64,000 bases of DNA from Culturomica massiliensis. GTDB taxonomy: Bacteria; Bacteroidota; Bacteroidia; Bacteroidales; Marinifilaceae. Made by a program: the position numbers and the translations under genes. Shown piece by piece: positions 26,716 to 35,204 of the stretch (position 1 is the first letter of the stretch; every line of letters begins with the position of its first letter). The notes under the pieces are model-generated. The model was not told the origin of the DNA, made no database searches, and worked only from the letters and a program-made list of their open reading frames with translations. The DNA lies in contig NZ_LT594621.1 in assembly GCF_900091655.1 (NCBI RefSeq), forward strand, positions 496,001 to 560,000, read 5' to 3'.

Positions 26716-26759
26716 GGATTTACGATTTACGATTTACGATTTTTGATTTACGATTTTAG
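26716..26759. repeat. Tandem tttacga intergenic repeat
   Basis: At least four head-to-tail copies of GATTTACGATTT-like words directly after the flippase stop codon. This is the clearest member of the family of intergenic repeats in this window. Confidence 0.6.
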
Positions 26760-26861
26760 CTCAACCTAAACTGTTATCGCTTTACAGGAGTCGAAATAAT
26801 TCTGTATTTGTCCGGATTGTCAGTCAATTTACAATCCGGGCTTCAGGTATGCCGGTAAAAA

Positions 26862-26905
26862 TACCCCCGGTCAATGTGTGTGAACAGACCGGGGGCTATT
26901 TTTTA
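26862..26905. terminator. Bidirectional terminator between flippase and hydrogenase operon
   Basis: A 9-pair GC-rich stem, CCCCCGGTC with GACCGGGGG, and a 14-base loop. It is flanked by A-rich sequence on the left and CTATTTTTTAT on the right. It can therefore end the hydrogenase transcript from the right and the flippase transcript from the left. Confidence 0.82.
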
Positions 26906-26920
26906 TAAGAATTACAATTG

Positions 26921-27397
26921 TTACTCGAGTTCTTTTACGATTTTTTCGACATCTCCGGGAACGACACGGCCGAATACTTTTTCGCCGATGAGTACAACCG
27001 GCGCCAGACCGCATGCACCGACGCAACGGAGACTGGTGAGTGAGTATTTACCGTCGGCAGTGGTTTCGCCGACGTTGATTCCCAGTACACGTTTGAATTC
27101 GTCGAGTACTTTTTCTGCTCCTCGTACGTAACAGGCGGTTCCCATACATACGGAAATGGGATGTTCGCCTTTGGGGGTCATTGTAAAGAATGAATAGAAG
27201 GTAACGACACCGTATACTTTGGAAACCGGAATAGACAGTTGGCGGGCTATGATTTCCTGTACTTCACGGGGCAGATAACCGAATTTATCCTGTGCTTTGT
27301 GAAGTATGTTGATCAGTTCGCCGGGTTGGTTACCGAATGATTCACAGATCTGCACCAACTCTTTGACTTTATTTTCGGATAATTTTATTTCTGACAT
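26921..27397 (-). CDS. [FeFe] hydrogenase NuoE-like 2Fe-2S subunit (HydC/HndA)
   Basis: A 158-residue thioredoxin-fold subunit that holds a [2Fe-2S] cluster and passes electrons between the flavin subunit and the rest of the hydrogenase. The four cysteine ligands occur in the two expected pairs: CMGTACYVRG (CxxxxC) and RCVGACGLAP (CxxxC). The sequence LPREVQEIIARQL...YGVVTFYSFF is typical of NuoE. It is the last gene of the operon, 58 bases after hydA, and ends near a strong terminator. Together with the next two genes it makes the trimeric NAD(H)-linked hydrogenase type, which may be electron-bifurcating. Confidence 0.93.
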   Translation of the reverse strand: MSEIKLSENKVKELVQICESFGNQPGELINILHKAQDKFGYLPREVQEIIARQLSIPVSKVYGVVTFYSFFTMTPKGEHPISVCMGTACYVRGAEKVLDEFKRVLGINVGETTADGKYSLTSLRCVGACGLAPVVLIGEKVFGRVVPGDVEKIVKELE

Positions 27398-27455
27398 AAC
27401 TTATCGGATTTGACTGTCTGCAGACCGGCATTTGCATACCGGTCTGACAGATGTT

Positions 27456-29213
27456 TTAATTACTTTTGTTGAAATAGTGGGTATGTAACAGATGGTGTGC
27501 TTTTTCACTCATCGGTTTACCCAGAAATTCCTCATATAATTTGATAATATCGGGATTCTCGTGTGATTTGCGAAGCGGTTTGTTACGGTCTTCCTCATAA
27601 AGAGCCCGGGTACGGGCTTTAAGCAATTCTGAATTGCCGTGGTGCAGAGGTTGTCCGCCGCCACCGATGCATCCGCCCGGACAGGCCATAATTTCGATGG
27701 CGTGGTATTCGGATTTACCTTCGCGGATTTCTTCCAGTAACCGTCTTGCATTTCCCAGACCGTGAGCAATACCGACATTCAATTTCACTCCGTTCAGTTC
27801 TATCGTTGCTTTTTTGATGTTTTCGAGTCCGCGTACGGCTTCGAAGTCTACTTTATCCAGTTTCTTTTGCGTATACAATTCGTAGGCTGTACGTAATGCT
27901 GCTTCCATCACGCCGCCGGAAGCTCCGAAGATAACACCCGCTCCGGTAGATTCTCCCAACGGATGATCGAAATCTTCGTCAGGCAGACTGTTGAAGTCGA
28001 TGTTGGCCCGTTTGATAAGCGATGCCAATTCGCGGGTGGAGATGGAGTAGTTTACATCCGGATCGCCGTCTACCTTGAATTCGTCGCGATTGCATTCGTA
28101 TTTCTTAGCCAGACACGGCATGATGGAAACCACGATCAGGTTTTCGCGCGGAATATTCATCTTTTCAGCCCAGAAGGTTTTGGCAATAGAGCCGAACATT
28201 TGCTGGGGTGAACGGGCAGTAGAGGGGATGTCGAGCATATCCGGGAACTGGTGTTCGAAGAAATTGACCCATGCCGGACAACAGGATGTCAGGATCGGAA
28301 GGCGTACGCTTTTGTCTCCTTCCAGGTATTTTGTCAGACGTCCCAGTAATTCAGAGCCTTCTTCCATAATGGTCAGGTCGGCAGCAAAATCGGTGTCGAA
28401 TACTTTCGAAAAACCCAGTTGCCGGAGTGCGGCAACCATTTTTCCGGTTACGGAAGTGCCGGATGCCAGGCCGAATTCTTCTCCGAGTGCAGCGCGTACG
28501 GCGGGAGCCGTTTGTACGATCACAGTTTTTTTCGGATTATTGAGGTCGTTGATAAGACGGTTGGTGTGGTCCATTTCCGTCAATGCACCCACCGGACATA
28601 CGGCAACGCATTGTCCGCAGAAGGTACATTCGGATTCACTCAGCGGTTGCTCGAATGCCGGGGATATGATGGAGGCAAAGCCCCGGTTTACAGCACCCAG
28701 TGCACCGACAGTCTGTACTTCGTTACACATCATTTCACATCTCCGGCAATAGATACATTTGTTCATATCCCGGATCAGGGAAGGTGAGCTTTCTACCTTG
28801 TAAGAACACTGTTCGCCGGCAAACGGCATTTCTCTGATCTTCAATTTTATGGCCAGATTCTGTAATTCACAGTTTCCGGATTTCGGACAGATCAGGCAGT
28901 CGTTGGGATGGTCTGAAAGGATCAGTTCCAATACCGTTTTGCGGGCATTCAATACCCGTAACGTACTGGTGTGTACCTGCATACCGTTTTCACAGCGGGT
29001 TGCACAGGCCGGAGCCAGGTTACGACGACCTTCAACTTCTACGACACAAATTCTGCATGAAGCCGGAAGGTTGGTGATGCACATGTCCTTCAGGTTCATG
29101 TAACAAAGTGAAGGAATATTGATCCCAACACCCCGTGCCGCTTCAAGGATAGTTGTGCCTCTGGCAACTTCGACGGTGTGGTGATCTATTTGTAATGTTA
29201 TAGTAGGTTCCAT
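27456..29213 (-). CDS. hydA: [FeFe] hydrogenase catalytic subunit (group A, HydA/HndD-like)
   Basis: A 585-residue enzyme that makes or consumes H2 in the cytosol. Domains in order: 2Fe-2S (Cys37, 53, 56, 70); His-Cys3 4Fe-4S (His102, Cys106, 109, 115); two 4Fe-4S (CIYCRRCEMMC from residue 153 and CTFCGQCVAVC from 196). The H-cluster domain has all three signatures: TSCCPAW (Cys311 proton relay, Cys312), MPCLAKKYE (Cys367) and MACPGGCIGGGG (Cys511, 515). The fused small-subunit helices are at the C-terminus (KPMSEKAHHLLHTHY). All catalytic residues are intact. Genes for the maturases HydE, HydF and HydG are not in the window. Confidence 0.96.
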   Translation of the reverse strand: MEPTITLQIDHHTVEVARGTTILEAARGVGINIPSLCYMNLKDMCITNLPASCRICVVEVEGRRNLAPACATRCENGMQVHTSTLRVLNARKTVLELILSDHPNDCLICPKSGNCELQNLAIKLKIREMPFAGEQCSYKVESSPSLIRDMNKCIYCRRCEMMCNEVQTVGALGAVNRGFASIISPAFEQPLSESECTFCGQCVAVCPVGALTEMDHTNRLINDLNNPKKTVIVQTAPAVRAALGEEFGLASGTSVTGKMVAALRQLGFSKVFDTDFAADLTIMEEGSELLGRLTKYLEGDKSVRLPILTSCCPAWVNFFEHQFPDMLDIPSTARSPQQMFGSIAKTFWAEKMNIPRENLIVVSIMPCLAKKYECNRDEFKVDGDPDVNYSISTRELASLIKRANIDFNSLPDEDFDHPLGESTGAGVIFGASGGVMEAALRTAYELYTQKKLDKVDFEAVRGLENIKKATIELNGVKLNVGIAHGLGNARRLLEEIREGKSEYHAIEIMACPGGCIGGGGQPLHHGNSELLKARTRALYEEDRNKPLRKSHENPDIIKLYEEFLGKPMSEKAHHLLHTHYFNKSN

Positions 29214-29250
29214 AATTTTCTATTTCTCAAAGCAATGTACATAGTTTTTC

Positions 29251-31041
29251 TTAGACGGCACTGATTGCCTTAAATTTACATTTTTCCATGCAGGTACCGC
29301 ATTTGATACATTTGGAGGTATCAATAAAGTGGGCTTCCTTGCGTTCTCCGATGATAGCGTCAACCGGACAATTGCGGGAGCAAAGGGTACAGCCTACGCA
29401 CAGTTGCGGATCGATACGGAAAGAAAGCAGTGCTTTACATTTTCCGGAAGGACACTTCTTATCCTGAATGTGAGCAATGTATTCATCGTAGAAATTTTCC
29501 AAGGTAGAAAGTACCGGGTTAGGAGAAGTTTGTCCAAGACCGCAAAGGGCTGTGTCTTTGATGACATGACTGAGGTTGCGGAGCATATCCAGGTCGTCCA
29601 TGCTGCCTTTGCCTTCCGTAATCCGGGTTAAGATTTCAAGTAACCGTTTATTGCCGATACGGCAGGGGGAACATTTTCCGCAGGATTCTTCCACAATGAA
29701 TTCCAGATAGAATTTGGCAACAGCTACCATACAGTCGTCTTCGTCCATAACGATCATACCTCCGGAGCCCATCATCGAGCCGGCGGCAATCAGATTGTCG
29801 AAATCGATCGGAGTATCCAGGTGCTTTTCTGTCAGGCATCCGCCGGAAGGGCCTCCGGTTTGGACAGCTTTGAATTTCTTACCGTTTTTGATGCCTCCTC
29901 CGATTTCGTAAATGACTTCACGTAAAGTTGTTCCCATAGGCACTTCAATAAGTCCGACATTGTTGATCTTGCCGGCCAAAGCAAAAACTTTGGTTCCTTT
30001 GGACTTTTCGGTACCGATCTTATTGAACCAATTGGCTCCTTTGGTAAGGATTACCGGAATATTGGCCAGGGTTTCAACATTGTTTACATTTGTCGGTTTG
30101 TTCAAATAACCCGATTCGGCAGGGAAGGGAGGTTTTGTTGTCGGTTCACCGCGTTTTCCTTCCATGGAATGGATCAGGGCGGTTTCTTCCCCGCATACAA
30201 AAGCTCCGGCTCCATACCGGATTTCAATATTGAAACAGAAGCCGGTACCCATAATATTTTTACCGAGCAAACCGAATTCTTCCGCCTGGCGGATGGCTAT
30301 CCGCAGGCGTTCAATGGCCAATGGGTATTCGGCCCGGATGTATACCAAACCTTTGTCGGCTCCGATACTGTATCCGCAAATGGCCATCGCTTCGATGACC
30401 GAATGCGGGTCGCCCTCCATAATCGAACGGTCCATAAAAGCTCCCGGATCGCCTTCGTCGGCATTGCATACGACGTATTTGCAATCAGACTGGTATTTGC
30501 GGGCAAATTCCCATTTCAATCCGGTAGGGAAACCGCCGCCCCCGCGTCCGCGTAGTCCGGAAAGTTTAATTTCATTGATGACTTCCTCCGGCGTCATTTC
30601 GGAAAGGCATTTTGCCAATGCAGCATAACCGTCCCGTCCGATGTATTCTTCAATATTTTCCGGATCGATGAACCCGCAATTACGCAATGCAATACGCAAT
30701 TGCTTTTTATAAAACCCCATGTGTTTGGAGTCGCTTACGGCCGCTTTCTTTTCCGGATCTTTGTAGAGCAGGCGTTCTACTTTCCGGCCTTTTATGATAT
30801 GCTCATTGATGATTTCTTCCGCATCTTCCGGTTTTACCTGGGTGTAAAACGTATTGTCGGGCATGATCTTTACAATCGGCCCTTTTTCGCAGAAACCGAA
30901 ACAACCGGTAGCAATAACTTGTACTTCATCCTCCAGATTTTTTTCTTTGAGGTAATCTTCCATTCTGCTGATGATGTTCTTGCTGGAGGAAGCGCGGCAT
31001 CCGGTACCCCCACATACAAGAATATGCATTTTATAACTCAT
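29251..31041 (-). CDS. [FeFe] hydrogenase NuoF-like flavin subunit (HydB/HndC)
   Basis: A 596-residue NAD(H)-binding subunit. An N-terminal thioredoxin-like 2Fe-2S domain (CGGTGCRAS, CFGFCEKGP) is followed by the FMN/NAD site (LSGLRGRGGGGFPTGLKW and NADEGDPGAFMDRS). Next comes an SLBB region, then the 4Fe-4S ligands in SCGKCSPCRIG, and a C-terminal 2x[4Fe-4S] ferredoxin (CVGCTLCSRNCP, CIKCGTCMEKC). This is the complete bifurcation-type HydB layout, with more iron-sulfur clusters than respiratory NuoF. It joins NAD(H), ferredoxin and H2 chemistry. It is 19 bases downstream of the 2Fe-2S gene and 37 bases upstream of hydA. Confidence 0.95.
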   Translation of the reverse strand: MSYKMHILVCGGTGCRASSSKNIISRMEDYLKEKNLEDEVQVIATGCFGFCEKGPIVKIMPDNTFYTQVKPEDAEEIINEHIIKGRKVERLLYKDPEKKAAVSDSKHMGFYKKQLRIALRNCGFIDPENIEEYIGRDGYAALAKCLSEMTPEEVINEIKLSGLRGRGGGGFPTGLKWEFARKYQSDCKYVVCNADEGDPGAFMDRSIMEGDPHSVIEAMAICGYSIGADKGLVYIRAEYPLAIERLRIAIRQAEEFGLLGKNIMGTGFCFNIEIRYGAGAFVCGEETALIHSMEGKRGEPTTKPPFPAESGYLNKPTNVNNVETLANIPVILTKGANWFNKIGTEKSKGTKVFALAGKINNVGLIEVPMGTTLREVIYEIGGGIKNGKKFKAVQTGGPSGGCLTEKHLDTPIDFDNLIAAGSMMGSGGMIVMDEDDCMVAVAKFYLEFIVEESCGKCSPCRIGNKRLLEILTRITEGKGSMDDLDMLRNLSHVIKDTALCGLGQTSPNPVLSTLENFYDEYIAHIQDKKCPSGKCKALLSFRIDPQLCVGCTLCSRNCPVDAIIGERKEAHFIDTSKCIKCGTCMEKCKFKAISAV

Positions 31042-31060
31042 AATTCTTAGTTTTCAGATT

Positions 31061-31456
31061 TCAATGTTCAATAGTGTCGTAATTTACCGGAATAATTCCT
31101 TCTACCAGTTCATCGTGTTTCAGATATTTCTGGATGATTTCTTCTGCTTTTTCACAGTTGACATGACCGAAGACGATCGGTTCTTTTCCGGGTTTTGTAA
31201 TTTCTACTGTCGGCTCTGCAAAACAATAGCCCATACAACCCGTCTGTGTCACCACGGCTGCAATCCCGTTTTCTTCCAGATGAGAAAGGAAATAGTTCAT
31301 TGTTTCCTTACTCCCGGATGCGATACCGCAGGTAGCCATAGCTACTTTTATCTGTATCATGTTTTCGGGATGTTCGCTTTTTTCGCGCAGGTCTATTTTA
31401 GCCTGAACATTGTCCCTGATTTTTTTCAGGTCGGCGAGTGTTTTTATTTTTTCCAT
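31061..31456 (-). CDS. 2Fe-2S thioredoxin-like ferredoxin (HndB-like)
   Basis: A 131-residue protein with the thioredoxin-like [2Fe-2S] ferredoxin fold. Ligands are seen as ATCGIASGS and TGCMGYCFAEPTVEI, with one cysteine in the first block and two in the second. HndB-type proteins accompany NuoE/NuoF-type hydrogenases in clostridia and Desulfovibrio and probably donate or accept electrons. Only three of the usual four cysteines are obvious, so the cluster may have a non-standard fourth ligand. It lies between the GHKL ATPase gene and hydB in the operon. Confidence 0.82.
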   Translation of the reverse strand: MEKIKTLADLKKIRDNVQAKIDLREKSEHPENMIQIKVAMATCGIASGSKETMNYFLSHLEENGIAAVVTQTGCMGYCFAEPTVEITKPGKEPIVFGHVNCEKAEEIIQKYLKHDELVEGIIPVNYDTIEH

Positions 31457-31498
31457 AAGTCTCTAATGTTGTGTCGCCCCGGCGACGTTTCAGGTTAA

Positions 31499-32041
31499 CT
31501 ATTCTGTAATTTCTTTTTCATTTTCTTTTATCATTTCCTGTATTCCCATGATGATTTCCGGGTGGTTGACCGGAATGCCTTCCAGCATGTTTTTCAGTTC
31601 ACGGGTATCGATGCTGAATGTACCGCGATCGGAGCAATGGGTATATAAAAATTCTCTTTCAGGGTTGGCAGCGATCAGTAAACTGATGGTTTCCGCCATG
31701 TTACCGAGTGGAGGGCGGTCTATGTGAGAATGCATAAACCGGGCTTCCACGATTGTCCCTTTCCCTTGCTGTGAAGTAATACTTAATGAACCCCCTGTAC
31801 GCTCTGCGTTTTGTTGAAATAGCGGGATGCCGAGTCCGACTTTACGGACTGTACGGCTGGTAAAAAAAGGATCCCGCACCCGTTGCAGGGTTTCTTCGTC
31901 CATCCCGTCTCCATCGTCTTTCACTGTGATCGTCAATAAATCATCGGACCAATGTTCCTCTACGGTAATTTCTATATTTTGTGCATTGGCCCGAACTGAG
32001 TTCTGGACAATATCCATGATATGGGAAGCCAGGTCTTTCAC
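31499..32041 (-). CDS. Stand-alone GHKL (histidine-kinase-type) ATPase
   Basis: A 180-residue ATP-binding protein that begins directly with the ATPase fold: N-box HIMDIVQNSVRANAQNIEI, G1 box DDGDGMDEETL and a lid with GLGIPLFQQNAERTGG (VGLGIPLF). There is no HisKA domain and no phosphorylatable His region. It is the first gene after the hydrogenase promoter and is followed by the hydrogenase subunits. Such ATPases occur with [FeFe] hydrogenase operons in Thermotogae and clostridia; a regulatory or chaperone-like role is inferred, not shown. Confidence 0.75.
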   Translation of the reverse strand: MKDLASHIMDIVQNSVRANAQNIEITVEEHWSDDLLTITVKDDGDGMDEETLQRVRDPFFTSRTVRKVGLGIPLFQQNAERTGGSLSITSQQGKGTIVEARFMHSHIDRPPLGNMAETISLLIAANPEREFLYTHCSDRGTFSIDTRELKNMLEGIPVNHPEIIMGIQEMIKENEKEITE

Positions 32042-32104
32042 GCGTGATTCTTTCGATCTATTTTATTTAGCCTTATTTTGAAATGAATCTGTAATAAAAC
32101 GCCT

Positions 32105-32134
32105 CAAATTTAATTTAAATTTGAATACTTACAA
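32105..32134 (-). promoter_or_regulatory. Promoter of the hydrogenase structural operon with overlapping palindrome
   Basis: On the minus strand, TTG (32134-32132) and TAAATTTG (32112-32105) are 19 bases apart, a full consensus promoter about 65 bases before the GHKL ATPase start. The -7 box is one arm of a perfect palindrome, CAAATTTAATTTAAATTTG (32105-32123), a plausible operator. The other arm gives a TAAATTTG on the plus strand too. Confidence 0.65.
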
Positions 32135-32235
32135 CGATTGCATGAAAAAGAATTTTTAAAAATGAAAAAAGATGTTGAATTTGATTCCGGATTTTTACCG
32201 GAACGGGCATTTTACTGTTTTTGATTTATCAAAAA

Positions 32236-32958
32236 TTAAAACCTGCTATTGTGTATGGCTTCCCGGATAGTGGAGAACGATATTTCGTCCAGTTCGAAAG
32301 GAGTCGATACCTTTCCGATATCCGGCAGATAATGTGCATCGGAGGACCGGATGAAAGGATAGTTTTTCAGGTAATCGTAATTGTGTATAAAGGATGTGTA
32401 CGTTGTGTGGGGACTTAATTCCAGCGCATCGCATTGTAGAGAGGGAGGAATAAACCCCAATTGTGACAATATGCTGAAATGACTTTTGTCGATGTGAGCG
32501 GGAATGAAAATACCTTGCAGGCTGTGTACTTTTTTTTCGATTTCTTCCAAACCCGGGGTGATGGCAGAGATCAATAATTTAGGTTCTTCATATATAATAT
32601 TGTCCTGAATATCGGCGACGACCTGATAGCCGAATTTTTCCGGATTGTTCGGAATATCGGGAAGATATGTATCCAGGTATGTCTGAAAGTCTGTCAGTTG
32701 CCCGTCTTCTTCAAAGAATGCAAGACAATGCACTTCTTCGCGAGTGGTCACTTCGGCTCCGGCGAGTACAAATAGTCCCGTATTTTCAGCTGCATCGCGG
32801 ATGATTTTTGCTTCCCGTGTCGAATTATGATCGGTTATGCCGATAATATCCAGTCCTTTTTGGCGGGCAGTTCGCAATATGTTTGCCGGACTCATTTCCA
32901 AATCCCCGCAGGGAGAAAGGACTGTGTGTATATGTAAATCGGCATATCGTGTTTTCAT
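32236..32958 (-). CDS. PHP-domain phosphoesterase
   Basis: A 240-residue PHP-fold metal-dependent phosphoesterase. The metal ligands look complete: DLHIHTVLSPCGD (His9, His11), GITDHNS, LAGAEVTTREEVHCL, FIPAHID and RSSDAHYL. Families with this fold include histidinol phosphatase and nucleases acting on short RNA or 3',5'-bisphosphonucleotides. Its place between DRTGG and hydrogenase genes recurs in Thermotoga- and clostridia-type hydrogenase loci, but the substrate is unknown. It ends before the hydrogenase promoter, so it belongs to the upstream transcript. Confidence 0.8.
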   Translation of the reverse strand: MKTRYADLHIHTVLSPCGDLEMSPANILRTARQKGLDIIGITDHNSTREAKIIRDAAENTGLFVLAGAEVTTREEVHCLAFFEEDGQLTDFQTYLDTYLPDIPNNPEKFGYQVVADIQDNIIYEEPKLLISAITPGLEEIEKKVHSLQGIFIPAHIDKSHFSILSQLGFIPPSLQCDALELSPHTTYTSFIHNYDYLKNYPFIRSSDAHYLPDIGKVSTPFELDEISFSTIREAIHNSRF

Positions 32959-33004
32959 AAACCGTTTCGGAAAACTCCGTTTCGTGTAAGGATGGCGTAA
33001 GCCG

Positions 33005-33343
33005 TTATTTTTGTTTCAGCAGTTCGTATATCTCGCCTGTAATTTCAAAGGTCTGTTTTGTAGTGGAAAGTATCGGGATGCCTTCGGCTTCACTTTCGGT
33101 GACGGTATCCTCTTCCGGCTTGTAACCTTTCACCAGAATAACGGCCGATAGTTCTTTCAGCGAAGCGATGGCCATTACGTTTTTATGTGTCTGCAAGGTG
33201 ATCCACAAGTTTCCTTCCTGGGCGTTTCCCATGACGTCACTCAACAGATCGGATGTGTATCCGCCTTTGATTTCGCGGTTTATTCCGGCTGTTCCGCAAC
33301 ATATTTCCAGTCCTAATTTTTCGACGATATCTGCGACTTTCAT
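33005..33343 (-). CDS. DRTGG-domain protein (second copy)
   Basis: A 112-residue single-domain protein of the DRTGG type: an N-terminal helix (MKVADIVEKLGLEICCG), a GGYTSDLLSDVMGNAQEGN segment that is the family's core, and two Rossmann-like strands (AVILVKG, GIPILST). The domain binds nucleotides in larger proteins. It is paralogous to the 35205-35549 protein. The two flank the H-cluster-like protein and the RsbW-like ATPase. Function unknown; a sensor or regulatory role in hydrogenase expression is inferred from context. Confidence 0.7.
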   Translation of the reverse strand: MKVADIVEKLGLEICCGTAGINREIKGGYTSDLLSDVMGNAQEGNLWITLQTHKNVMAIASLKELSAVILVKGYKPEEDTVTESEAEGIPILSTTKQTFEITGEIYELLKQK

Positions 33344-33378
33344 GATGGTATTTTATTTGTATTGATGATTCAGGTTAT

Positions 33379-34728
33379 TTATTTGTCGAATTTTTCCTCT
33401 CCCCAGATTTTGCAGGAGAGTTCCATGGATTCTTCCGGCGTAATCAAACCTTCTTTTGTCAGTATTTTCTGCATGAATACACATTGGTTCAGTTTGGCTT
33501 TTCCCTGTGCGACATCTTGAGCCAGCGCCTGACAGGAAGGGGCTCCGCAGGCGCCGCAATCGATTTGCGGCAACACCTTCATGACCCGGTTGATCTTTTC
33601 CATCTTTTCCATAGCGATCAGCATGTTTTCGTCCAGTTTCTCGATGGAGCGGGGGCGAATCTCTCCCGTCAGCCGGATTTGTTCATTCAGAAATTCCCGG
33701 TATTGGGGCATTTTGTTGGTTGATGTGTAATTGTTCCGGATGTAGTTTGTCATCCTTTTTTGCAGGCGTTCGATGGTTAAAAAACGGTTGTTGATAGTGA
33801 GGGCTCCTCCGGCACAGGAATGATCACAGGCCCGTAGTTCCAGAAAATCGATGTCCGTAATTTCATCGTTTTCCAGCTTTTCCAGAATTTCGATGACGTT
33901 GTGTATTTCATCGATGGCCAGACAGCGACCGGTATAATGGGCGGCTTCGCCTCCTGTCAGCGTCCAGTTGATAGATTCCGGAGTCAGATGGTATTGTTCG
34001 GGTACTTTGGTAATGGGTTTGTCTTTGTTTTTGTTAATGGCCAAAAGGATTTTATTGTATATGAAATCCATGTTGATTACCCCGTCGACGGAAGATTTTT
34101 CTTCTCCTACCGGGCATTTGATGGCGGCAATTTTTGCGGCACATTGGGTTACGAAAAATACACCGATCTCTTCTTCCGGAATCCCTTTGTCGATGAATTT
34201 TTTCCGTACATATATGGCTGCCGTATCCATGACTTGCTTCAATCGGATAATGTGGTCGATCAAGGACGGGAACCGGACTTGTATCAGCCGGATGACAGCC
34301 GGACAGGAATTCGAGATAAAAGGTTTCAGGTGGGCGTTTTTCTCCATGTATTTCCGGGTTTCTTCTGCCAGAATGCCGGTGGCTTTGTCCACTTCCATCA
34401 CATAGTTAAAACCCATATTATGTAGTTCGGAAAAGATTTGCTCTTCGCTGATATCTTCCGGGAATTGTCCGATCAGCACAGTGGGGAGCAAAATGATCCG
34501 GTAAGAGAACTTGAATATTTGGCTGAAATCGTCCTGTTCGACAATAATAGCGTGTTGAGGACAGGTTTTCAGACACATTCCGCAATCTGTACAGGCCGCT
34601 TCATTTAAGGACGCCTTTCCGTTCCGGATTCGTATGGCGGAGGTAGGGCATATATGCATACAATGGGTGCAGCCTGTACAGACGGCGTCCACGATTTTTA
34701 ATGCATGATAAAATTCCCCTCCGCTCAT
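33379..34728 (-). CDS. H-cluster-like [FeFe] hydrogenase homologue with extra Fe-S domains (putative sensor or accessory)
   Basis: A 449-residue iron-sulfur protein. An N-terminal 2x[4Fe-4S] ferredoxin domain (CTGCTHCMHICP from Cys17, CTDCGMCLKTCP from Cys46) leads into a hydrogenase-like domain whose three signature loops are altered: NSCPAV (Ser141-Cys142), TQCAAK (Cys196) and ACDHSCAGGA (Cys301, Cys305). The C-terminus has a CGACGAPSCQALAQ four-Cys Fe-S motif (Cys391, 394, 399, 416). The four ligands of the cubane are kept, but the proton-relay Cys is Ser, so H2 turnover should be poor. TM1421-type proteins of Thermotoga hydrogenase loci look similar. Probably an H2 or redox sensor or electron carrier. 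Confidence 0.82.
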   Translation of the reverse strand: MSGGEFYHALKIVDAVCTGCTHCMHICPTSAIRIRNGKASLNEAACTDCGMCLKTCPQHAIIVEQDDFSQIFKFSYRIILLPTVLIGQFPEDISEEQIFSELHNMGFNYVMEVDKATGILAEETRKYMEKNAHLKPFISNSCPAVIRLIQVRFPSLIDHIIRLKQVMDTAAIYVRKKFIDKGIPEEEIGVFFVTQCAAKIAAIKCPVGEEKSSVDGVINMDFIYNKILLAINKNKDKPITKVPEQYHLTPESINWTLTGGEAAHYTGRCLAIDEIHNVIEILEKLENDEITDIDFLELRACDHSCAGGALTINNRFLTIERLQKRMTNYIRNNYTSTNKMPQYREFLNEQIRLTGEIRPRSIEKLDENMLIAMEKMEKINRVMKVLPQIDCGACGAPSCQALAQDVAQGKAKLNQCVFMQKILTKEGLITPEESMELSCKIWGEEKFDK

Positions 34729-34781
34729 TACTCGTTATTTTATATTTCCCTTATTTGTACGGGGTATTTGTTATTTCGTTC

Positions 34782-35195
34782 TTACTTTAAATAGGTGATC
34801 ATGCGGACAGTCGTACCCACGTTGATTTCGGATTGAATGTCCAGCTTGTCACAGTTTTTCTGCATATTGGGTAATCCCATTCCCGCTCCGAATCCCATTT
34901 CCCTGACTTCGGGGGTAGCCGTGGAATATCCTTCCTGCATGGCCAAACCGATATCCGGAATACCCGGTCCCTTGTCAGCTACGGTAAGTTGGATCGCTTC
35001 CGGCGTAATTTGTAATTTGACAGAACCTTCCCAGGCGTGGGCAACGACATTGACTTCGGCTTCGTACAATGCGACGACGATACGTTTGATCAAATTGCTG
35101 TCGACATTCAGTTGTTTGAGTATTTTTTTTATTTCGCTGGAAGCTGTACCGGCACGTGAAAAGTTACCGCCTTCTATGTTGAAATTAAATTCCAT
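34782..35195 (-). CDS. RsbW-like anti-sigma-type ATPase
   Basis: A 137-residue GHKL ATPase of the RsbW/SpoIIAB class: N-box VVALYEAEVNVVAHAW, G1 box VADKGPGIPDIGLAMQ and a glycine-rich lid, EMGFGAGMGLPNMQKN. Anti-sigma kinases of this class phosphorylate STAS antagonists, but no STAS partner or sigma factor is adjacent. Here the protein is in the hydrogenase-linked cluster next to DRTGG genes, as in the Thermotoga TM1420-1426 region. Its true partner is unknown. Confidence 0.78.
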   Translation of the reverse strand: MEFNFNIEGGNFSRAGTASSEIKKILKQLNVDSNLIKRIVVALYEAEVNVVAHAWEGSVKLQITPEAIQLTVADKGPGIPDIGLAMQEGYSTATPEVREMGFGAGMGLPNMQKNCDKLDIQSEINVGTTVRMITYLK

Positions 35196-35204
35196 AATTC
35201 TGTT

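Noticed and set aside
26716..26759. CRISPR array
   Set aside because: The words are 10-14 bases, adjacent without unique spacers, and recur as short clusters; there are no cas genes.
29251..31041. Respiratory complex I gene (nuoF)
   Set aside because: The extra C-terminal ferredoxin and N-terminal thioredoxin-like domains, and the adjacent hydA, show the hydrogenase type; no other nuo genes are present.
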